Source: Chloroflexota bacterium (GTDB taxonomy: Bacteria > Chloroflexota > UBA11872). Taken from it: a stretch of DNA of 50,886 nucleotides. The stretch spans positions 13,173 to 64,058 of the forward strand of contig JAPPLN010000061.1 in NCBI GenBank assembly GCA_028874175.1, written 5' to 3'. Made by a program: the position numbers and the translations under genes. The notes under the pieces were generated by a model that saw only the letters and a program-made list of their open reading frames with translations, was not told the DNA's origin and did no database searches. Below, piece after piece: positions 43,476-50,886 of the stretch. Numbering within the stretch: position 1 is the first letter of the stretch; each line of letters begins with the position of its first letter.

Positions 43476-45365
43476 ATGAGCTGGGAACGCCTGCTCGCAC
43501 TCGAAGGCGGGACGGTTGGTTCGATTGCCTGCGCACGCGACCGAGCCGGGACGGCCTTTGCCGCCACGTTGGCCGGAGTCTTCAGGTCCACCGATCGCGG
43601 CCAGCGCTGGGAGTGGATCGGGAAGGGTCTGATTAGCCCGTTCGTTCAGGACGTGGCCGTATCGCCGGACTTCGAGCATGACGGGGTTGTGGCCGCGGCG
43701 ACGGTCGTGTCTGGTCTCCACATGTCATACGACCGCGGCGCAAGCTGGTTTCGTCTCGAGTTCTGGGGCGTTCGACCAACTGTCACGCGAGTCGCCATTT
43801 CGCCGGACTTTGCACGAGACCAGGTGGTAGTGGCCGGGACGCAACACGAGGGGGTTTACGTCTCCCGTAATCGGGGCCGGAGCTGGAACGGCTTTGCTAG
43901 GGGCCTTGAAGAAACCGAGGTTTCAGCGGTAGCCATCGCCCCCTGCGCCTCGGAAGGCGGAGCGATCCTGGCCGCGAGCGCGACCGGGATTCTGCTGCGA
44001 TCGACGGACGTCGGAAGGACGTGGCAGCGCGTCGCACGCACCGATTCCGATCCGCTGGAGTGCTGTGCCTGGATCAACAGAACAACGGCAGTTGCTGGAA
44101 CAGTGTCGGGTCGGCTGCTGCTCTCGACCGACGGGGGGCAACACTGGGACTCAGTGTGGGCGGCGGACGGAGACACAGTCAACGGGGTTGCCGTGGGAGC
44201 GGCACCCACGGGTGGCCGGCTGGTTGTGGCCGTGACAGGCAGCGGACGTTTGGTGCGCTCGTGCGACGACGGGCTGACCTGGACGGAGCAGCCGATCGCG
44301 CCTGAGGCCGGCGCCTCGGCCCTGTCTGTCGCGATCTCCGATGGATCCGTGCTGATTGGGACCGACCGGGGTGGGGTCAAGCGACAGACAAGGGATGAGG
44401 CGCCCGTTTCGGCTAACGCCGGGCTGGTTAGTCGGCCAATCCTGGACTTCGCAGTATCACCAGCGTTCGCCAAGGACGGGACGTTGGTGATTGGGACGCT
44501 GCAGGACGGTGTGCTGGTCTCACGCGACCGTGGAGTGACGTGGACCACAACGCTCGATGACCCCGGCCTCGGACCCGTGACGGCGGTGCGACTGTCGCCA
44601 AACTTTGAGTGCGACAGAATCGCCGGAGGTGTTGCAGGCGGCCAGGTTATCTGGAGCACTGATAGCGCACAGTCATGGGTGCGCATGGGTGGCGTAACGG
44701 CCGATTCGGCCGCCAACGTGGTGGAATTCTCGCCTGTCTTCGGATCTGATGGCCATATGGCGGTCGGCGGACAGAACGGGATGTTGTACGTCTCAGACGA
44801 CGGCGGTGAAACGTGGCGAGCGGTCTGGTCGGGGCTCGACGGCAGCGACTTTCTGGCACTGGCCTATTCGCCGCATTTCGGTCAGGACCGTGCGATGGTC
44901 GCGGCTGCGGGCGACACGCAGCGCCTGGTGGTGATCCGGTCCAATGACGCCGGAGAGACCTGGACACCCTGGGTCGAGTACGACACCGGTCTCGGCTGGG
45001 CCTCGTTGGCGATTCCCCCATCCTTCAAGCCAGACGTCGGGCCACTACTTCTGGCCGCACGCGACCGAATAGCGACGCCACCGTCGTCGGGACGCGGGCC
45101 GTGGCCGGGAATGCAGGTTGCTGAAAGCGGCGTGGCAATGCGCCAGGTCACGCTGTCTCCAGACCTCGACCACGACGGGCTGGCGGCGGTCGCCACCAGC
45201 GATGGCGTGTATCTCTCAAACACCGAAGGTCGCGAGTGGTCACGTATGGATGGACCACTGGCCGGACAGGCCGTCGAGCGGGTGAGCATTTCGATAGTGG
45301 ACGCTGGCGGGCGAACAATTCACGCCGCGCTGGGACGCGGCGAACTATGGAGCTTCAGCACATGA
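43476..45365 (+). CDS. Asp-box (BNR) repeat propeller protein
   Basis: 629 residues from ATG 43476. About 11 Asp-box motifs (Ser-x-Asp-x-Gly-x-x-Trp) spaced ~50-60 residues apart: STDRGQRW, SYDRGASW, SRNRGRSW, STDVGRTW, STDGGQHW, SCDDGLTW, SRDRGVTW, STDSAQSW, SDDGGETW, SNDAGETW, SNTEGREW. Repeated AVSPDF/AISPDF precede many of them. This is the two-propeller architecture of Vps10/sortilin or xyloglucanase-like proteins. No signal peptide, lipobox or obvious catalytic residues. It could be a cytoplasmic glycan-binding or glycosidase protein. It lies within the ABC operon, and its stop overlaps the next ATG. Confidence 0.82.
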   Translation: MSWERLLALEGGTVGSIACARDRAGTAFAATLAGVFRSTDRGQRWEWIGKGLISPFVQDVAVSPDFEHDGVVAAATVVSGLHMSYDRGASWFRLEFWGVRPTVTRVAISPDFARDQVVVAGTQHEGVYVSRNRGRSWNGFARGLEETEVSAVAIAPCASEGGAILAASATGILLRSTDVGRTWQRVARTDSDPLECCAWINRTTAVAGTVSGRLLLSTDGGQHWDSVWAADGDTVNGVAVGAAPTGGRLVVAVTGSGRLVRSCDDGLTWTEQPIAPEAGASALSVAISDGSVLIGTDRGGVKRQTRDEAPVSANAGLVSRPILDFAVSPAFAKDGTLVIGTLQDGVLVSRDRGVTWTTTLDDPGLGPVTAVRLSPNFECDRIAGGVAGGQVIWSTDSAQSWVRMGGVTADSAANVVEFSPVFGSDGHMAVGGQNGMLYVSDDGGETWRAVWSGLDGSDFLALAYSPHFGQDRAMVAAAGDTQRLVVIRSNDAGETWTPWVEYDTGLGWASLAIPPSFKPDVGPLLLAARDRIATPPSSGRGPWPGMQVAESGVAMRQVTLSPDLDHDGLAAVATSDGVYLSNTEGREWSRMDGPLAGQAVERVSISIVDAGGRTIHAALGRGELWSFST

Positions 45366-47005
45366 GCGACGAGCCGCTGCGAAAACCGCCGTCGCCGACG
45401 GCCCACGCGTTTATTCCGGGCCCCCCGTTCGACGAGTCGCGCAAACCGCCGGCCCGAGTGGCCAACGTCAACACGACCAGCATTCCGGCGGCGGTCGAAC
45501 TGGCCTGCAGCGCGATGGGGCACGTGTTCAACCCCGGGGACAACGGGTACCCGTACATGTACACGCGCATCTGGCCGGACGGGTGGCTCGGGTTCAGTCC
45601 CTACCACGGCGCCATTCAGCTGTCGGGGCGTCACCTGGACGCGCTGCTGGCGGCCGAGGATGCGCTGGGTGTGGAGTTGGACGAAGACGTGATTGCGCAA
45701 CACACCGAGGCGACGTTCTTTTCGCTGCGCGCTGGACCCTTGCCGTGCAATCACGACACGCCGGGCGGACCGCTGACGTCTGTAGACGAGCATTCGATTC
45801 GGGAGGCCGTTCACGGGTTGCACGCGTTGGCGCGGTACAGATCCTCAGATCGGGCCGTGGAAGCGGCGGAGGCGCTGATTGCCGAAATCCGGCGCTTCTG
45901 GCGGGCGGACACAGACTGGGACCAGGTGGCAGTGAAGGGGGCGTACAGTTTGCCGATGACGGCGCGGCCAACGTTCGTTGAGGGTGTTGGTCGTGCGATC
46001 GGTCCGCTGACGAAGCTCTTTGACGCAACGGGGTCGGCTGCCGCGTTGGACGTGGCACAAGACCTGGCCGCGCACGCGACGGATCGGTTTTTCCTTGCCG
46101 ATGGCTCGTACGACGCGGATCGGCTGGGGGCGCACACGCATTCGACCACATGCACGCTGTCGGGGATGGCGCTGCTGGGCAGCGTGACGGACGACACGGG
46201 GCTGCTTGAGCGCGTGCGGGTGTTCTACGCCAACGGGCTTCGCGTGATTCGCGACGAGGTGGGATGGGTGAGGGAGCGTCACCATCCGAATTATCACCCG
46301 GAGCAGGGTGAGATGAACAACGTGGGGGACGTGATTGAGACGGCGCTGATCCTGGGGCGGTACTACGGGGACGCGTACTACGAGGACGCCGAGCGATATC
46401 TGAGGTCTCAGCTGTTGCCGTCGCAGGTCCGAGACCTGAGCTTCATGGACGAAGCGCCGGGCGGCGACGAACGACGCGGTCTGCGCACGCGACTGCTTGG
46501 GCTGTTCGGCTTCAACGCTGTGTACGGCCATCTGCCGCTGGGCAAGAACGAAGTCACCCCGAGCATCGACATCGTGGGCGGCGCCACCGCTTCGCTGTGC
46601 GCGGCCTTCCGCGAAGTTGCGGTAACCAGCGGCGGTGTGACACGAATCAACATGCTGTTCGACTTCGAGAGCGAGGCGGTACGGGTCGAGTCGCCGTACA
46701 CCGGAGATGACCTAGGCATAACGCCCAAGGTCGACGGAGACATTGCCGTTCGTGTGCCGTCGTGGGCGGACGTAGACGCGATGACTGTCAATGGCCAGCC
46801 GGCTGGACGATTCATGGAAGATGGGCGCATCAGGTTGCGGCGCCCGCGTGTCGGGGAACGGGTGAAGATCGGTCTGCCACTGCCCGAGCGCAATTTGACG
46901 ATTCGCCACCAGGACCATGACATCGGCGCCCGCCTGCGCGGCGATGCGGTTGTTGCGATGGATGACCTGGGCGCCGGGTTGGCCTACTTCGCGCCGCTGA
47001 ACTGA
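45362..47005 (+). CDS. Putative (alpha/alpha)6-barrel glycoside hydrolase (GH127/DUF1680-like)
   Basis: 547 residues from ATG 45362. The N-terminal helical half has helix pairs and conserved Trp/Tyr/Glu segments (GYPYMYTRIWPDGWLGF, HTHSTTCTLSGMALL, GEMNNVGDVIETALIL), and the C-terminal ~100 residues are a beta-sandwich (DIAVRVPSWADVDAMTVNG). This layout resembles beta-L-arabinofuranosidases, but I do not see the full set of four metal ligands clearly. No signal peptide. Last gene of the hyuA-hyuB-oppD-oppF-Asp-box operon. Confidence 0.6.
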   Translation: MSDEPLRKPPSPTAHAFIPGPPFDESRKPPARVANVNTTSIPAAVELACSAMGHVFNPGDNGYPYMYTRIWPDGWLGFSPYHGAIQLSGRHLDALLAAEDALGVELDEDVIAQHTEATFFSLRAGPLPCNHDTPGGPLTSVDEHSIREAVHGLHALARYRSSDRAVEAAEALIAEIRRFWRADTDWDQVAVKGAYSLPMTARPTFVEGVGRAIGPLTKLFDATGSAAALDVAQDLAAHATDRFFLADGSYDADRLGAHTHSTTCTLSGMALLGSVTDDTGLLERVRVFYANGLRVIRDEVGWVRERHHPNYHPEQGEMNNVGDVIETALILGRYYGDAYYEDAERYLRSQLLPSQVRDLSFMDEAPGGDERRGLRTRLLGLFGFNAVYGHLPLGKNEVTPSIDIVGGATASLCAAFREVAVTSGGVTRINMLFDFESEAVRVESPYTGDDLGITPKVDGDIAVRVPSWADVDAMTVNGQPAGRFMEDGRIRLRRPRVGERVKIGLPLPERNLTIRHQDHDIGARLRGDAVVAMDDLGAGLAYFAPLN

Positions 47006-47018
47006 GGCCAGGCCTCAG
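47002..47018. terminator. Hairpin shared by two convergent stop codons
   Basis: CTGAGGC-CAG-GCCTCAG spans the stop of the GH127-like gene and the stop of the convergent PhyH gene. It is a perfect seven-pair stem but has no U-tract on either side, so bidirectional termination is only possible, not certain. Confidence 0.4.
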
Positions 47019-47761
47019 CGGATCCCACGCTCCGGATAGCGGGCGTTGGGTCCTTCCAGAATCTCGCGCTGACGCTCGGTGAGCCCTTCGAGGCCGGCGG
47101 GCGTCGGGTATTCGCCCCACCAGGCCAACGGGTTCGGGCTGTACTTGTAGAAGATCGTGCGGCGCTCGTGGTTGGCGGTCCACGGCAGGGGACCGTGCGT
47201 TAGCGCCTCGGTGAAGATAATGGCCGTGCCGGCGGGGCCGGTGACACGCTTGACCGAGTCATGTTCGTTGGTGAGGTCCTTCCAATCGTCAGGGAACGGC
47301 AGGTTGCTCTTGTGACTGCCAGGGACGCAGGCGAAACCGCCGTCGCCGGGATTGACGTCGGCCAGGTTGAATGCGACCACCGACAGGCCGTTGTGAAACT
47401 CGCCGTTGCTGTAGTGGAAGTACTGCACCGGGTTGAATGGCATCGCGCCGCCGTGCAGCTTCGCCCCAATCGGACTCAGCCCGCCGCGAATGATGTCCAG
47501 GTAGGTGTGGTCCAGGCGGAACTTGGGGCCCAGGATGGCGTCCAAGAAGGGAACGATTTTGGGCGGATCGAGCAGGTCGATGTACGGCTGTCCCCAGTCA
47601 AGAAGGCTTACGAATCGATGGGTGGTGGCGTCGGCGGGCGTTTCCTTGGCGATCTTGCGATCGAGGATTTCGTTTAGCGCGGCAACGGTATCGGCATCAA
47701 TGGCGTCGGGAATCGTCACGTAGCCCTGCAAGTCGAACAGGTAGCGGTCATGGTCATTCAT
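47015..47761 (-). CDS. Phytanoyl-CoA dioxygenase (PhyH) family protein, LHGG-type
   Basis: 248 residues. Fe(II)/2-oxoglutarate jelly roll. KLHGGAMPFNP provides the first metal His, FACVPGSHKSN and TEALTHGPLPW follow (second His), and ERRTIFYKY has the Arg that would bind 2-oxoglutarate. The usual HxD is HGG here, so the carboxylate ligand of the facial triad may be missing or come from elsewhere. No signal peptide. Last gene of the minus-strand dppB-isomerase-isomerase-PhyH cluster; substrate unknown. Confidence 0.85.
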   Translation of the reverse strand: MNDHDRYLFDLQGYVTIPDAIDADTVAALNEILDRKIAKETPADATTHRFVSLLDWGQPYIDLLDPPKIVPFLDAILGPKFRLDHTYLDIIRGGLSPIGAKLHGGAMPFNPVQYFHYSNGEFHNGLSVVAFNLADVNPGDGGFACVPGSHKSNLPFPDDWKDLTNEHDSVKRVTGPAGTAIIFTEALTHGPLPWTANHERRTIFYKYSPNPLAWWGEYPTPAGLEGLTERQREILEGPNARYPERGIR

Positions 47762-47782
47762 GCGATTCTCCAGACTTCCGCT

Positions 47783-48790
47783 TCAGCACGGGGCATGCGA
47801 CCGCGCGGCGTACCGGCGCACGGCAGCGGCCGAGGCCGCGAGCCAGGCTTCGACGTCGTGTTCCGGCCGAGTGACGATTTTAAGGCAGTGGATGACGGAG
47901 CCCGGGTCAGCCGCACCATCGTTGACGACGTCGAGGATCTGTTTCACCGGGATGTGGCCCTCGCCGATTGGCGTGTGGAATAGAGCGCCAGTGGCGATTT
48001 CGGTCAGCGCCTGCATGCGCATGTCACGGAGATGCGTGGCGGCGACGTAGGGCGCAGCGATTCGGGCTGCGTCGAGCGGGTCTTCCGTGACAGCAAGCGG
48101 GCTGGCCACGTCCAGGACGAGGCGCAGATGGGCTGAGGCGATAGTTTCGACGACCGGAACGAGCTCAGCGCAGCGGTAGTCCATGTGCGGTTCAAGAGCC
48201 AGCGTTACTCCCGCATCGGCCGCGAGCGGCAGCAACGTACGCACGTTGGACTCAATACGCAGCAGTTGTTCGGCCAAGGACGGTTCTGGCGAATAACGGT
48301 TGGCGCGATCGGGCTGCCCGTGGATAAGGCTCAGGACGGCTACGCCCGCATCGGCGGCCAGGCGAATTGCCGTGCCGGCGATCGATGCTTCACTGTCGCC
48401 GATCCAGCCAGACTGTAGTACGCCTGCTTCTGTAGGGTCGAAGTGAGCGTTCGCATTGTCGGACGTCGAATACCCCCAGCGGTCACGTTCAGCGACCAGG
48501 TCGACAGGCACGCTGCCCAAGAGTCGGACACCCACGTCGGTACAGCGGCTGCCGAATTCCGACGCGCGGGACCGACTCCCCAGCAAGCCCAGGTCCATCG
48601 TGAGCGCGGTAAACCCATGGACAAGAACTCGATCCAGAAGCCAATCGGGAACGTCGGCGCCTGATTCCGGCGGCGTGACGGAAAGAATGTGCGGGGCATA
48701 GTGGCCGGAGGCGCGAAACGCCGGCCGGTCGGCTCGCATCCACGGAAAGGCGATCCAGCGGTATGTGTCGGCGGAGAGTCCCAGCCTCAC
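47783..48790 (-). CDS. TIM-barrel sugar isomerase/epimerase-like protein
   Basis: 335 residues. Xylose-isomerase-like barrel; metal-ligand candidates LALEPHMDYR (Glu), LVLDVASP (Asp), ATHLRDM (His) and GEGHIP. Clearly related to the adjacent gene: both contain HMDYR in the same place. Substrate unknown. Overlaps it by four bases, so the pair is coupled. Confidence 0.85.
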   Translation of the reverse strand: MRLGLSADTYRWIAFPWMRADRPAFRASGHYAPHILSVTPPESGADVPDWLLDRVLVHGFTALTMDLGLLGSRSRASEFGSRCTDVGVRLLGSVPVDLVAERDRWGYSTSDNANAHFDPTEAGVLQSGWIGDSEASIAGTAIRLAADAGVAVLSLIHGQPDRANRYSPEPSLAEQLLRIESNVRTLLPLAADAGVTLALEPHMDYRCAELVPVVETIASAHLRLVLDVASPLAVTEDPLDAARIAAPYVAATHLRDMRMQALTEIATGALFHTPIGEGHIPVKQILDVVNDGAADPGSVIHCLKIVTRPEHDVEAWLAASAAAVRRYAARSHAPC

Positions 48791-49728
48791 GTCACGGCCT
48801 GGTTGGGAAAGTGGTCGGCGGCATGCCGGCGCAGGTGCGTGGCGCTTGCACGCACCCAGCGGTCCGGATCCGTCTGCGGCAGGCCGGCGATTTCGATATG
48901 GGCCAAAAGCTGATCCGGGTTCGGCGCTTCCGACTGCAACAGGTCCAGAATCTGGGCAATCGGCGAGTCTCCGCGGCCGACCGGCGCCCAGCGAAGCTCG
49001 GGTTCCCAGGCTTCGGTAAGTGGGTGAACCGTGAAGTCCTTCAGATGCACCGCGACCGTGTAGGGCGCCGCGAGCACAGCTCCTTCAAGCGGATCTTCGA
49101 GAACCAGGAATGGGTTGGCCGTGTCGAGCGTAATGCGGGCGAATTCGGAATCGAGACCTTCGACGATGGCCACGACCTCGCTGAGGCGGTAGTCCATGTG
49201 ATTCTCGAAGGCGAGCGTTACCCCGTGGTGCCGGCAGGCCGGCAGGATGGTGCTGAAGTTGTGGATGGCGCGCTCAATTTGCTCCCCGATTGGGGGATCG
49301 GTGCTGAAGTGGTTGTGAACCCCGGCCATGAGGTGAGTGACAGTGGCGATGGTGGCGCCGCTGCGAGCGTTGAGTTCGACGTGTTCGATTGCTCGTTCGC
49401 GGTACTCGCAATCCCATTCGTCGGCCGTAGCCGCCCAGTTGGCGGTGAGTCCACCGTTGAAGATGAGTCCGGCGGCGCGCATGCGAGCGCCAAAGTCCTC
49501 GACCGTCGCGAGGTCGCCGACGTCGGCGGCGTGCATGTAGAAGCCTTCCAGGCCCAGGTCGCGCGTCTTGGCCAGCATCCAGTCGTGGCGCATGACGCCC
49601 GGCTGCGGTGGGGCGTCGTTTTGTAGGAAGGCCGGAGGCCAGCCGAAGTTTCGGTGCTCGGGGCGATCACGGCGCCGATGCGGATCGAGCATCCAGCGGT
49701 AGCAGGCGGTTGAGATGCAAAGCTTCAC
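48787..49728 (-). CDS. TIM-barrel sugar isomerase/epimerase-like protein, tandem paralogue
   Basis: 313 residues. MKLCISTACYRWML at the N terminus; LAFENHMDYRLSEV (Glu), ITLDTANPF (Asp), AVHLKDF (His) and VGRGDSP are the metal and catalytic positions. Close in layout to the downstream paralogue but with a longer N-terminal loop. One may have changed specificity, or the two may form a heteromer. It begins 42 bases after the dppB-like gene, so all four minus-strand genes are likely one transcript. Confidence 0.87.
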   Translation of the reverse strand: MKLCISTACYRWMLDPHRRRDRPEHRNFGWPPAFLQNDAPPQPGVMRHDWMLAKTRDLGLEGFYMHAADVGDLATVEDFGARMRAAGLIFNGGLTANWAATADEWDCEYRERAIEHVELNARSGATIATVTHLMAGVHNHFSTDPPIGEQIERAIHNFSTILPACRHHGVTLAFENHMDYRLSEVVAIVEGLDSEFARITLDTANPFLVLEDPLEGAVLAAPYTVAVHLKDFTVHPLTEAWEPELRWAPVGRGDSPIAQILDLLQSEAPNPDQLLAHIEIAGLPQTDPDRWVRASATHLRRHAADHFPNQAVT

Positions 49729-49770
49729 GTGAACGGGCGGACGGGTGCGGCCCCGAGGGACCTGGCGACG

Positions 49771-50751
49771 TTAGTTTGAGGTTTGATCTGTCAGGCGAAC
49801 GCGGGGATCAACGTAGGTGTACAGGATATCCACCAGGAGATTCACAACGGCGTAGACAACAGCGGCAAGCAAGACCAGACCCTGCACGACCGGATAGTCA
49901 CGGGCGTTGATTGCCTCGACCAGGCGCATACCCAGACCCTGGCGGTGGAAGACGGCTTCGATGGCGACTGCGCCACCCAGAAGTGCTCCAAACTCCAGTC
50001 CAACGACAGTAATGACTGGAATCAGGGCGTTGCGCAGGGCATGCACCCAGATCACGAACCGCTCTCGCAGCCCCTTGGCACGCGCCGTACGGATGTAGTC
50101 ACGGGAGAGCACGTCGAGCATTGACGAACGAGTAAGCCGGGCCAGAATCGCCGCCGCCGCAGTTCCGAGCGTGATGGCGGGCATGATGAGCTGGGGACCG
50201 ACGCCGTTCGAGATCACCGGCAGCCAATTCAGATGGATGGCGAAAATGAGGATGAGAATGGTGCCCAGAAAAAAACTGGGGAATGACACGCCCAGAATGG
50301 CGAAGACCTGCGCGCCATAGTCGGCTGAGGAATGGCGGCGAATGGCCGAGATGATGCCGGCCCCCAGGCCGATGACAAGCGCCACGGCCATGCCCGCAAA
50401 GGTGAGTTGAATAGTGGCGGGCGCGTGATCCTTGATGATGTCTGTGACCGGGCGACGGTATTGAATCGAGTCGCCGAAGTCGAGACGAAAGACATCCCAC
50501 ACATACAGTACAAACTGGTGCGGAACGGACTTGTCGAGGTTATAGCTCGCTCGCAGCTTTTCGAGTGCTGCCCGGCTGACTTCACCGCCCTCGCCGGCGG
50601 TGGCGCCTGACGATCCACCGATATCGCCCGAAGAATAGAAGAGTTCGATCGGGTCGCCGGGAACGAGTCGCATCAGGAGGAAGACGACCAGCAAGACCCC
50701 GAACAATACGGGGATGGTGTACAGGCCTCGTCGCAGGATGTAGGCGCCCAT
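49771..50751 (-). CDS. ABC transporter permease, DppB/OppB type
   Basis: 326 residues with six hydrophobic segments (helix 1 about residues 9-30, the rest between 100 and 315). The binding-protein-dependent permease motif region around ARLTRSSMLDVLSRDYIRTA and ARAKGLRERFV is the EAA-like cytoplasmic loop that docks on the ATPase. A Gly/Ser-rich periplasmic loop at about 40-58 contains GGSSGATAGEGG. It likely pairs with the OppD/OppF genes at 41343-43432. No second permease (DppC) or binding protein follows; upstream lies the contig end. Confidence 0.93.
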   Translation of the reverse strand: MGAYILRRGLYTIPVLFGVLLVVFLLMRLVPGDPIELFYSSGDIGGSSGATAGEGGEVSRAALEKLRASYNLDKSVPHQFVLYVWDVFRLDFGDSIQYRRPVTDIIKDHAPATIQLTFAGMAVALVIGLGAGIISAIRRHSSADYGAQVFAILGVSFPSFFLGTILILIFAIHLNWLPVISNGVGPQLIMPAITLGTAAAAILARLTRSSMLDVLSRDYIRTARAKGLRERFVIWVHALRNALIPVITVVGLEFGALLGGAVAIEAVFHRQGLGMRLVEAINARDYPVVQGLVLLAAVVYAVVNLLVDILYTYVDPRVRLTDQTSN

Positions 50752-50886
50752 GGCTCAGTCGTCTCCCGACCGGTACGTTGCAAGAAGGCGTGGGGGCCGC
50801 CCGCACCCCCCCCGCCCCCCGGGGGGGGGTGGGTGGTGGATAAAAGGGGGGGGGGTGATAAAACCCAAAAAACCGCGGTGTGGGTT
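50752..50886. other. Low-complexity contig end
   Basis: After ~50 ordinary bases the sequence becomes runs of C, then G (GGGGGGGGGG), A and G again to the end. No gene is visible. The pattern looks like error-rich assembly rather than biological sequence. Confidence 0.75.

Noticed and set aside
1-50886. CRISPR arrays, insertion sequences, prophage or integrase genes
   Set aside because: No regularly spaced repeats, transposase motifs or attachment-like duplications were seen.
50790-50886. G-quadruplex or telomere-like element formed by G runs
   Set aside because: Its position at the extreme end and mixture of several homopolymers point to assembly error.

Overview
High-GC bacterial DNA rich in GTG and TTG starts, densely packed, with many ATGA or GTGA overlaps between neighbouring genes. 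The most likely source is a Chloroflexota bacterium, possibly Dehalococcoidia or SAR202-like. The reasons are a tryptophan T-box in front of trpE, an archaeal-type phosphoglycerate mutase, and catabolic families typical of that group (enolase-superfamily enzyme, PhyH dioxygenase, HyuA/HyuB, creatininase, oligopeptide-type ABC transporter, TIM-barrel isomerases). This placement is inference; no rRNA is present. The last ~100 bases are G/C homopolymer runs and look like a low-quality contig end.

Layout. 1-700: tRNA-Ser(CGA) on the minus strand, diverging from a small SRPBCC gene. 693-9442 (minus): a complete tryptophan operon, trpE-G-D-C-F-lipoprotein-B-A-hydrolase, behind a good promoter, a T-box leader with a UGG specifier, and an intrinsic terminator. 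9493-13222: a TIM-barrel isomerase, two overlapping GT2 glycosyltransferases, a zinc-ribbon protein and mnmA. 13419-17262: apgM, selA, a 2TM protein and a DUF72 protein. 17292-21762: a probable sugar-acid or sugar operon (D-2-hydroxyacid-dehydrogenase-like protein lacking two catalytic residues, FGGY kinase, class II aldolase, unknown protein, epimerase). 21788-27000: cupin, FAD oxidoreductase, lipid kinase, epimerase, enolase-superfamily dehydratase.

26970-28640 holds a frameshifted membrane-protein pseudogene resembling the DUF2723 glycosyltransferase family. A small Cys/His-rich protein gene and a truncated lipoprotein ORF follow.

29303-50751 is a catabolic island: two propeller glycosidase-like proteins, creatininase, SGNH hydrolase, NodB-type deacetylase, amidohydrolase, Gfo/Idh/MocA oxidoreductase, and a 9.8-kb operon hyuA-hyuB-oppD-oppF-(Asp-box propeller)-(GH127-like). 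Convergent to this operon lies dppB-isomerase-isomerase-PhyH. None of the carbohydrate-active proteins has a visible signal peptide, so the picture is uptake of small glycosides, modified sugars or peptides through an ABC transporter followed by cytoplasmic breakdown. Three divergent promoter regions of the island carry the same inverted repeat, GCGTA-N3/4-TACGC. I recognise no transcription factor gene in the window.
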